This document shows, piece by piece, positions 35,521 through 47,500 of a stretch of DNA of 64,000 bases. The notes under the pieces are model-generated. The model saw only the letters and a program-made list of their open reading frames with translations, ran no database searches and was not told the DNA's origin. The first letter of the stretch is position 1, and each line of letters begins with the position of its first letter. Source of the DNA: Gigantopelta aegis (taxonomy: Eukaryota; Mollusca; Gastropoda; Neomphalida; Peltospiridae); NCBI RefSeq assembly GCF_016097555.1, contig NC_054712.1:37752454-37816453 (forward strand). The letters are read 5' to 3'. The position numbers and the translations under genes are program-made.

Positions 35521-38500
35521 CTGAAAGAAAGAATTTATTTATTTTAAAATTATTATTTTCAATAAATATAATGAAATGTAATCATTCCCCTCTCCCCAAA
35601 TTTTTTTTTAAAGATAAACAAATTGGAGAAAACTTGGAGTGTTTTCTCTTTTATAGATACATTACCTGTCCTCACAAGTGTACCTCCCCCCCCCCCCCCC
35701 CCCCCCCCACGCAAGTGGTCTAGTCCGAACAGGTAATGTGAAAAGAAATAATTTATTATAATTTGAAGGAAAATTTAATTTCTGCTAAAACAATTGTTAA
35801 ACTGTAAAGAAAACTATTTGCCATCAAAATTTAAAATAACTATACTACTATATTATGGGCTACTTAACTTTCAAATTGACAAACTACCTATCAATCCTGT
35901 ACCTTTGCTTACTGGTCACCCTCCTAATTTCATTTTATTAATCCATTTATACATCAACACATGAAAACTATTTAAAGTATTTTGGGTGGGTTTAACAGTA
36001 TGAATTGTGATTGGTTTATGTGTGCAATAGTATAAATGTCTTACTGAGATTTCTCTGACACTGTACGAACATGAAATCTAAATTTCCTAACAGCATGAAA
36101 TAAGAAACTGACTCACTTTGTGAAAAACTCTTCCTCATCAATCGCTTGCTGACTGTAGCCAAGTTCTTCCATGGAAAATAAATGTGCTGACCTGTAAGAT
36201 AAAGTATAATAAGTCAGCTACTTGTTAATTACAGGCATGTTTTAGCAGGACAGTACTTCCGAGAACAAACCATGTCAATGTTACACTGCACAGCAAATAC
36301 ACTTTTAATTTATTGAGAATAGTTAATCGTTAATACCCGGTAGCTAATGATATCTGAAATGGGGGGGGGGGGGGAGACACAGCCTCTAGTCGGGGGACAC
36401 AAGCCATATTTTTATTTCTATTTGCTTCTGGACCAAGCAAACACATTTTTATCTTCGAGTGGGGGAACACATCCCCCCCCCCCCCCAAAAAACCCCAGTT
36501 CATACAGGCCTGAAATTACATGTTAATTATTATATAGTGATCACAAAGCGTTTTAGCCATATTTGGGTTCTGTTTTTATGTTCTAATGTTATGGTACAAT
36601 TGTACTAGTAGTAGGACTAGTAGTTTTTTAACTATGGCTAGCCCATTTTGAAAATTAATGATCCCATATCTAGTGGATTTTTTGAAAATTCTTGCAGCCA
36701 TGTAATAACAAAAAGAGAAGTAATAAAAACCTTTGGTTGTTGAGTCTGGCAAACTTTTCGTGGTCGGCGTTGCTGAGTTTAATTAGACCACAGAGGGCAG
36801 GACTGTGTGCGTGAATAATCTGGTTGTCAACGTAAACATCAAATAGATGAGTCTTGCATTCAAATATTTTCTCTGTCGTACCTACAAGCAAGGAATTTGA
36901 AAGGTGAAAATGCATAAGAAAAAGTAAATAAAAATGGATGAATAAAAAAGATCATTTGTTTTGTTTAACAACACCACTAGAGCACATTTATTTATTAATC
37001 ATTGGCTATTGGTTGTCAAACATTTTGTAATTTTGACATATAGTTTTAGAGAGGAAACCCGTTATATTTTTCCATTAGTAGAAACATCTCTTTTATATGC
37101 ACCATCCCACAGAAAGGACAGTACATACCACAGCCTTTGATATACCAGTCATTGTACAGTGGCTGGAAATAGCCCAATAGGCCTACTGACAGGGATCAAT
37201 CCTAGACCGATTGTGCTTCAAGCAAGAACTTTAACACTGGGCTACATCCCACCCAATGAATGGATGGATGGATGAATGAATGAATGAATGAATGAATGAA
37301 TGAATGAATGAATGAATGAATGGATGAATGAATGAATGGATGAATGGATGGATGAATGAATGAATGAATGAATGGATGAATGGATGAATGGATGAATGAA
37401 TGAATGAATGAATGAATGAATGAATGAATGGATGAATGGATGGATGGATGGATGGATGGATGAATGGATGAATGGATGGATGAATGGATGAATAGATGAA
37501 TGAATGAATGATTGAATGAATGGACAGATGGTCGGATAAACAAACGAACAAACAAATGAATGAATGACTAACCAAAACAAATGAGAACAAACAAATGATA
37601 GAATAAATTAATATAATGTTTAATGACACCGTGAAAAGATAAAAGAAAACCATCTGTTAATGACTAACAGACTAGGATGGCAAAGGCATGATGGCATCAA
37701 TGTAATATGTCCTGGTTAGTGAAAATACTGAATATGATTAGTGTTAGATATAAATAAACTGGATTATAATACATTCTTACATGCAATGTATGCAATTTCA
37801 CTTTCTAAAGACTCAATGTCTGCCACATTCACGTAGAAGTGTGGTCGAAGGTCAAAGCTGGTTAACCCTTGGATATTATGGTTACCAAGACAACAGGCAC
37901 AGTATACTGAAAAACAAATTTAGAACCTGGCATTTTAGCAATCATCAGTGCTACTTCTAACTAAAACCACTTTCAGTTTAAACACCCACCTCACCATATT
38001 ATGACATCCTTTACTAAATAAATGCAAAATACAAACAAAACTAGTTTTAATAAACTCACAATCTCGCCTCACCATATTATAACATCATTTATCCTAAATG
38101 TTACCCACAATACCCATGTCATAAACTCATTTAATATTTTTTTGCTGTCTGTTTTTTGTTTGTTCAAGCCAACAAGACCTATATACATGAGTGTAACATT
38201 TTGATATCATTTAGTTAATGTACATAAAGTCAAACTATATGGTGATGATGTTATATTACCGATGAAGGTGACTTTAGAAGTGTGTTTTACTAAATATTGA
38301 ATTAAAATGTTATTTCAGAAGTGTTATTGGATAAATAGAATTCGCTACTCGTAGTTTTTTTATAATAAAATATCAACTTTGTCGCAATAAAGACTCGACA
38401 AATACCGATTAACATAAACTCCCTTGATATGTTCCATATTTAAAAACCTTTGCGACAAATTCTCTATTTACTAATGCAAAATACATGTGTACAAACACAC

Positions 38501-41500
38501 CTACAGTTTTAATAAACTTACAATCTCACCCAAAATACCTAAAATGTTCTATCTGTATGTTCAATTGGTAAAAACATTGGTCAAAATATAAACAAATAAA
38601 ACAACAATACTTACCCAAATCGAAGAACGGTGTCTACTCCAAAAGGATGAAATTACATTTGTCTTAATTAGTTTATCCTACTAGACTCTATATTTGATTA
38701 TTCTTTTGTTAATCGGTCTCTAAATTTTGTAGTAGGAGATCTGAGCTCATGAAGCAATCTTAGCACTAAGATCACCTTAAGTGCATGTGGTAGTTATGCA
38801 CTTCCCGCAAATGTTTTATTTTTGACCTCAGGCTAACGCTTTCGGTCAAAAATGACATTTGCGGGATCAAATAGACAATAACACCCGCAAATCTAAAAAC
38901 TCCATATGGTTATCTCCTAATTATGTGGTCTTAAAGTGCTGTTCCAGATGTATGATGTATTGAGCTATATCAATCAATATATTATTTAATATGATTAGAA
39001 AATTAAAAAAAATTATATACCGGTATATTTTCCATTTAAAAATATTCCCCTGAAAAACAGAACCAGCTGAATTCGTTTCGAGAATTTCCGTAAGATTTGA
39101 TCCGTGACGTCACGAAGGGAACCCCTTTCGATAGTCGGCGCCATTGTTCATTGCTTCTTTTGTGTTTATTATGGTTAAACGGAGTGTTGTTGGCGGCTGT
39201 AGCAATACAAAAGCCGATAAATTTAGTCTTCACACATTTCCTAGTAATGTTGCTGTGAGAAAGCTGTGTGTGAATTTGATTAAAACAACGTGGAAATACT
39301 GGACAGGAAGAAAATGCCGGAGACCGTTGCGACAGAAGACACTTTAGTTTCGATTCGTTGTCGGCTTAAGCGAGATATGGGAATACCATGTGTTATGGCT
39401 TTTAAAAAAAGATGCCGTACCAACAGTTTTTCTGCGACACAAAACAAATGACAACAAGCCGACGCCATCCACACCGAAACGACCTTGGGGTGCATATCGT
39501 CAATGTCCCAAATTGCGTTATGCTTTCAACTCCGGTCAGTTTATTTTCTCATGCACGGTTCGTGCAATCATCGAGATCCGATTTGTTGTTGTTTGCATCT
39601 CGTTCATTTGTGAGATTTTTCTTTACAGTTCGAGAACATTAAAACAATAAAGTACAGACAAGTAAGTATCTATAGCCTACAAAAATGTAGGGTTTTTTGG
39701 TAAAAAGAAAAAAGAAAAAAAAGAAGCTAATTTTGTATGCATCTTAGAAAACAATCGGATCAGAAATAAATGACTTGTAAATTCCATAGTATGAAAAAAG
39801 GCATTCCCTGTTAAACAGACTATAAATACATTAAATTAATTTTACTATACCTTCCCACAGAGAAAACCTTTTTTCATACTATGGAATGTGCTATAAGTTA
39901 TTTATTTCTGAGCAGACTGTTTTCACAACTGCACACAAAAAATAGTATTGTTTTGTTATTTCCAAAACACTTTTACTCTTCTTTTTTTTTTTACGTCAAA
40001 CTAAACTGAAATTATTCACACAAAAAAAACATCTTCATAGATGGATGGGACGGACTAAAAGTCGTTTTTGTTTATTTCTTAAAATTAAAATAAGTTATGT
40101 ATTTCTGAGCAGACTGTTTTCACAACTGCACACACAAAATAGTATTGTTTTGTTATTTCCAAAACACTTTTACTCTTTTTTTTACGTCAAACTAAACTGA
40201 AATTATTCACACAAAAAAACATCTTCATAGAGGGATGGGACGGACTAAAAGTCGTTTTTGTTTATTTCTTAAAATTATCGATATCGGGTCCATTTGACTC
40301 GTAGAATTCAAGAGTTATTTATCGTCTTTTCTACTACATCACAAGTATTAGAACATACAGTGTAGCAAAATAATTCGCACGAAAAGCTAAAGAACAAAAC
40401 AATAATAAAAGTTGTAAATTAGTGGTAAGCTGTCTCCACGACCATTTTCATCGTCAACTGTCAGGCCGGTGGTTCGTCGGAAGATGTTCCAGGTTCAAAC
40501 TGATAAGGCATTATTTGTTGTGTTGCACAAATATTAGTCCAGTCGTCATTACTACACTATTCATCATCGAAAGAAGAATCGCATGATCATTGAGCTTGGC
40601 AATCGCTGTCGATCCCATCTCGTGGTTGGTTTCTGTGAAGCGCGTTCCCTTCGTGACGTCACGGCTATTTACAGGCAAAAAAATTTTACCGAGAATTTTA
40701 CTCGGTCGTTTCCGGCAGTGTTCTACGGGAGTGATGTTTTAATACTTTTATGGGGCATTTTCGTAATTATTGATTTACATATGGGTGTAAAATATTATTG
40801 CAATGAATTAAGAAAGCATTTAATTGTGGAATTTGAAATTTTAGTGTATAGTCTGGCACAGCACTTTAATCTTGCACAACCAAATTAAATTTTAAGGTTT
40901 TGAAATGGGACTGAAGAATAAGGTTACTAAACAAATACGAATCCACCTCCAAAATGTAGAAAACATGAATCAATTTCTCTTTTCATGAACATCTAACCTG
41001 ACCTTAGAACCTATGGCTTCTTTCTCCCTAATCCTTATTGGACTAACCCAAATATCTCAACAGCCAATCAATTGAAAATAATCATCATTCATATCCTGGG
41101 TTCAGAGGTCAGGTTACATGTAAAAGGAAATTAAATTTTAAGAAAAAGGAGGAGAGAAATGTATAATTAGTTTTTAAAAAAGGGGTAAAAACAAGACTTG
41201 CCTCTGTAACAGACAACCCCAATAGGTGGCGGGGAAAAGAATAAAATGCGTTTCTGTAACAAAGCAAACTTCCAAAGAGTAAATATATGAGTTGAGAAGA
41301 ACTTGATGAACTGATTGAAACAGCCAGCGGGGTGGGTAATCTGGTAAATGAGAAACAAATAAAGTTTAGATTTTAATAAATAAATTAAACACTAATAAAA
41401 TTTCTAAACTTGGCTAGTACAGATTATGATTGTTACTTCACGAGGATATATAAAAATCACAAATAAAGTATAAACAAATGACATTTTGATTTTTAAAAAT

Positions 41501-44500
41501 AAATTAAACACAAATAAAATTTCTAAACTTGGCTAGTACAGATTATGATTGTTACTTCACGAGGATATATAAAAATCACAAATAAAGTAGAAACAACTGA
41601 CATTTGGATTTTTAGAAATAAATAAAACACTAATAAATTTTTAAACGTGACTTGTAAAGATTATGACTTTAACAGGTTATGACTGTTACTTCTCGAGGAA
41701 ATTAATAACAGACATATAAAATAAAGAATTTAAAGTTAATAATTGAGATCTACAAAACCAACACCATGGAAACAAATGTCACAATATAAAATTTCATTTT
41801 GCTGTAAGTTGTAAATAAAGTATGGTGTTTGATTTTTTTATCAAAAGAATTTAATGCAAAGAATTTCTTATTTTGTACCAGTTGAGAAAGTAAAGTTTGT
41901 TTTTATTTAACGACGCCACTAGAGCACATTGATTTTTTATCTTATCATCGGCTATTGGACGTCAAACATATGGTCATTTTGACACTGTTTTGAAGAGGAA
42001 ACCCGCTGTCGCCACATAGGCTACTCTTTTTTCGACAGGCAGCAAGGGATCTTTTATTTGCGCTTCCCACAGGCAGGATAGCACAAACCATGGCCTTTGT
42101 TGAACCAGTTATGGATCACTGGTCGGTGCAAGTGGTTTACACCTACCCATTGAGCCTTGCGGAGCACTCACTCAGGGTTTGGAGTCGGTATCTGGATTAA
42201 AAATTCCATGCCTCGACTGGGATTCGAACCCAGTACCTACCAGCCTGTAGACCGATGGCCTACCACGACGCCACCGAGGCCGGTATACCAGTTGAGAAAA
42301 TATATGAACTAAACAAATTATTCATCTCATCAATACAAAGAATCTCTCAAATCAGATCATGATGCTGAGAATACAGTAAAGTTTAAAACAATTCAATTCT
42401 AAACTTTTCACTATGTTTTCCAAAATATGTACCTGTTGTATAGATGGTCAATGCTTACATTTATCAGCTACTAAGGCTTCTTAAAAGTACAAAATATAAA
42501 TGATATCGAAATATACGAAGCTTCTGACAGAAATATGGGAATAATAAAGGTAAATCTCTAAGAAAGAAATTTATGGGGGAAATGGAATAAGAAAAAGAGT
42601 AAATTCAAAATTAATTTCTGTTTCACTGCGGTGTACCTTCATCTCTGGAAGAAGTTCATGACTTGGAGTAGAGGGGGTGGAGGCAACAGATGGAATAGTC
42701 AGACTGTCAGCAGTTCCATTCATGGGCAGCATTCCCTTCTTGTCCTCGTAAAATGCTTTCAGCGGCACATAGTTCCCAGGAATCTCCAACTGATGTCTGG
42801 AAACAGAGATAACATAACAACTAGTTTTGAATTCAAAACAATGTCGGCATAATTATTGAAGCAGAACAAACTTCATAATTGTTTTATTTAATTAACAAAA
42901 ATAGAGGTGAAATGAAGGCTTTTAAAAATATATCTACATAGTATAGTGTAAACAATAATGATAATGGTATTTTAAGATGTACGTGTATTATTTCTATATT
43001 CATGTTTTAATCAAATATTTTATGATACCCCACCAGACCTGTCAACCCTCCCAGATTTCGCGGGAGTCTCCCGCTATTTGATCAAATCTCCCCCAAACTT
43101 GTGCAGGAGACAATTTCTCCTGTTAAATGACCATGTGTCAAAATTACCAAATGTATGAAATCCAATAGACTATGGTTGATTAACCAATGTGCTCTAGTGC
43201 TCAAAAGAAAGGTGAAAACAATAAAAAAAATTATCTATGAAAGTGACAACTAGGTAACATGTACTTTCTGCACACATTTTCATTTTTTTCAACTTATTTT
43301 CGTGCTTATATCCAATTAAGGTTCAAGCACACTGTCCTGGGCACACACCTCAGCTATCTAGGCTGTCTGTCCAGGACAGTGGGTTAGTTGTTAGTGGTGA
43401 GTGGTTAGTGAGAGAGAAGAGGGTGTAGTGGCCTTACACCTACCCACTGGGAACCCTGTACCTACCAGCCTTATGTTCGATGGCTCAACCACAATGCCAC
43501 AGAGGCCGGTATTGAGAGTCGTTAAAACTCGCTCTGGGTGGGAGCTGGTACCAGGCTGCAAACCCTGTACCTACCAGCCTTATGTCCAATGGCTTAACCA
43601 CGATGCTACCACCGAGGCCGGTTCTGCACACAAATCTGGGTAAAGTAAAGTTAGCTGCGCACCTGACTTGTGTTTCTAGGAAGAGCATGTGTCTGTAGAG
43701 GGAGGTGTACGACGTCGACAGGATCCCGACAGACTTCATGCGCGCTCCTCGCTCGATCTCACTCTCCACCTTCATGTTCTCAAAACACGCCAGGCCGAAC
43801 ACACCGTCCTTCTTGAAGTATCTGCAGAGGGGTAGGAAGAAAGGAAGGAAATGGTTTATTTAACAACGCACTCAACACATTTTATTTACGGTTATACAGG
43901 CCCCTCCATGCGAGGTGAGCAGAGCCTCGCACTTGCCTCATACTCACCTAAAACTTAAAACTGGCGAGCAGTTTATTGCTCGCCTCAATCGTTTTGCTAT
44001 AGGCTATTGCTGAAAAAAGTCATGACTTGGAGACTTGTTTCAAATTGTAAACCCATTAAGGCAATATCCTAAAAACAGCCGTTTCGTTCTTTAACACTAA
44101 ACTATCACTGCAAAAGAATGCATAAACGTTGGTAACGGGTTATTATTATTATTAGCATTACTTACTGCCTCTACATCATGTCCACCAGTGAAAGATTTAG
44201 AAAATACCTCTTGAAAAATAACCCTAGTTTTAAAAATCAAAACGGTTTGGACACAAATAATTAGTTATTCAACCACTGAATATATTTCAATATGTGAGTT
44301 GGGTAATCTGTCAACTGTTTCAAATTATTAAATAGAAACATTTTGCATGCTTGCGTGAGAAATCTGTTTTCAATATGGGTACATTTTCATCATACACCGG
44401 TGGACGTTAGATCGTAGCTGAAAGGGGTTTCCGGTCTTTTGCCGAGATGGCGAAAGGAAAATTTGTAGAACTATCAACCTGATACATTCTAAATAAAGCT

Positions 44501-47500
44501 ATACACAATTTGTTTGTTGTTTATTTTTAATTTTTGAAATTGCTCTCCTTATTTGGTATTTTTCGCCTGGGATCACATTCAGGAGAGCAGTGGATTGCTC
44601 TCCTGCTATTTTTAAACGGAGAGGCCTGATTATATGGTGTAGGACATATGGTTAAGGAAACCTGCTGTCACCAGTTCATGGCCTACTCTTTTAGATTAGC
44701 AGCAAGGGTTCTTTTATATGCACCATCCCACAGACAGGGTAGTATATAAGACAGCCTTTAATATACCAGTCGTGGTGCACTGGCTGGAGCGAGAAATAGC
44801 CCAAATGGCCCACTGACAGGGATCGATCACAGACTGACTGTGCATCAAGCGAATGCTTTACCACTGGGCTAAGTCCCACCCCGCAGAGGAGAAGGAGAAC
44901 AGTAGATTAAATACACACCCACTAAGACATATATTTCTTATTTCTTCCAATAGCCAAATGAAATTTCAAGCATTTATCTACATAATGCTTTATATTTAAT
45001 TCATGTTACGGTAAAAGAGTTTTAAAAAACCATGAAAAAGCAGGATGTATATAATTATATTTTGTTGGGGTGGGGGGGGGGGGAAAAAATGGAAGTCTTG
45101 CGGGGGCTGAAAACTCAGAACAGTCCCTTTAAGTTTAACTGTATGACAGAGGCCAATAAGACAAGAGTTAAGGATTGTAACTTACACAAAGTCTTTACTG
45201 AGTGTGTGTGACCCACTAGCCATGGCCTTGAACTCCACCCCATCAAGGTCAATATCTTCCGGCATACACCATTCAATAACATTACCTAAAGGAAAGAATC
45301 AAAACAAAAATTTACAAAAAACAATGAACAAAATTCAGTGAATAAAGAATGAAGTTTTTCTCAGTTATACTGTGAATCATTTTTTGTATTATTTGCTGAT
45401 TAGTGTATCTAGACCAAATTAACCCTAGACAATCTGAAATTCATGATCCTTAGCAAATTTTGAGAGGTATACACAGATATGAAATATATGTTCTAAATTA
45501 CAGTATTTTATATATGGACCTGAAAATTAGTGCTACATTTATTAACTGCACCCCTGTTTTCAAACGAACATTCTTCATATAACATGATGTTTTTTATTTT
45601 GTTTTTGAGATGGATAGAAAAAAGTTAAAATTTTCCACTAGCTGGTCCATCCGACAAGTACACCTACAAATCTACATGTCCATAAATATTTTAACTTGTC
45701 AAAATAAGTGATTTGTTGTATTTATATGTGTGATGTTTCCGACTGATCAAAGTAAAATAGTTTTGTCAACTTTTACTTATCTACCACCAGTGTTTCTGCC
45801 AAAAAGAACTTTTTGGGTATGGCGGTATGGAATTAAATATTTACAATGTGTGTGCTGAATGCAACTGTAGTCGATAGAAAGAAAATGGGTTATGTGTTTA
45901 GGGTTAGGGTTAAGAAAATCATACAGTAATGATAAAAGTCATTAATTCTGTCAAAAGGTTAACTTAAAATAATAAAATCTATAAAAAGAAACTTGCGTAT
46001 GACGCCATACCCATTTTACCCTTTGGCAGAAACCCTGACCACCCCAGGGGCCTAATTCACTAAAGTCTTGCAACTTTGCAATCTCACACTGCAATGCTAA
46101 AAAGACTTGTAAAGAGGATGCCTTGTTGTCTAGCAGAGCCTAAGAGACCTTTGCACTGAGAGATCACAAAGTTGCGAGAGTTTAGTGAATTAGGCCTCTG
46201 ATCTAAATGTAAAACTTTAACGCAAACATTGACATCGTTGTCACCCCCACCCCCAACTGCCATCGAAAAAGTAATACCTAAATCTCACCTTCACAAAACA
46301 AAAAGGCGAGATAAACAATGATAATTTATTCATGACCTCGATACTTAACATGTCTGACACTTTCATTTTAATTGTTCAGATGTTTTACTATCTGATAAAA
46401 TATCACTCAGGGCTACCTCTGGCACTCGCCAAATTCGCCAGTTGTAAATTTTGAAAGCAGTTGGCGAATTTTGTTTTAGTTTAGCGAAATAATTTCATGT
46501 AATAATTGACTTTTTTTTTAGAAAATAACTAACAATTTCTGCAATTTTTGGAGTTTAATAGACAATTTGGCAAATTGTTTTGCTCACCCAAAGCTAGCAC
46601 TGTCATTAAGCTATTAGTTGGCTTTTTTTGACAGAAATATTCAGGTGGAACAAAGAAGGAAGGAAATGGTTTATTTAACGACGCACTCAACACATTTTAT
46701 TTATGATTATGTGGCGTTGAACATATGCTTAAGGACCACACATACATTGAGGGAGGAAACCCGCTGTCATCACTTCATGCGCTATTCTTTTCGATCAGCA
46801 GCAAGGGATCTTTTATATGCACCATCCCTTAGACAGGATAGCACTCAGGTGGAACAAGTACATTTCTGATGGCACAGGTAAAATAGCAAGGCCTTTGTTG
46901 TACAGGACAAGTGGGTGTTAAGAGTTAATGTAGAGCCCTTATACATTCCTTATCTGTATGGGTCTTCACTTGGGATCACCTTTCAGTTGCCAGACCACAG
47001 CACAATATTTGTTTTTCTCGTTCCAACCAGTGCACCACAACTGGTCAAAAGCAGTGGCATATGTGCTTTCCTGTCTGTAAGAAAGTGCATATAAAAGATC
47101 CCTTACTACATTAGGAAAAATGTAGCGGGTTTCCTCCGATGACTACATTGTATATGTCACAATTATTAAATGTTTGACATTCAATAGCCAATGATTAATA
47201 AATCAATATGCTCTAGTAGTGGTGTTGTTAAACAAAACAAACTTTAAAATTTATATCTTTAAATTCATGCGAACTGCCAATTGGATACACTGTTAACCTT
47301 TACAAATTTTCTAAAATTAAAAGTTATATTTCAGGATTATCAGAATTTTATTCACCATAAAGTACCTACACTCTGATGAGGGAGGGGTCATTCGGGCATT
47401 ATGAAAGGGTGGTTCACCAACAGACATACACCACCCTCTTAATTATATTGATCCTGCCTGTGAGAAGTGCAAATAAAAGATCCCTTGCAGCCTGTCGGAA

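Larger units (their letters stand above)
38935..40865. mobile_element. TTAA-flanked element with a broken THAP domain (Kolobok-like)
   Basis: Termini AGTGCTGTTCCAGA and TCTGGCACAGCACT are inverted repeats, and TTAA abuts both ends (38931-38934, 40866-40869). A second inverted pair, GTGACGTCACGAAGGGAAC, lies about 170 bp (left) and 210 bp (right) inside the ends. A THAP-like coding remnant occupies 39171-39480 on the + strand. THAP domains and TTAA targets together are a feature of Kolobok transposons. No transposase core is visible, so the copy is internally deleted. It sits in DENND11 intron 5, antisense to the gene. Confidence 0.75.

Noticed and set aside
37202-37653. Three overlapping Ser/Ile/His/Phe repeat ORFs
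   Set aside because: They come from a 4-bp repeat read in three frames. A 4-bp unit gives a periodic peptide in every frame, so openness is not evidence of coding.
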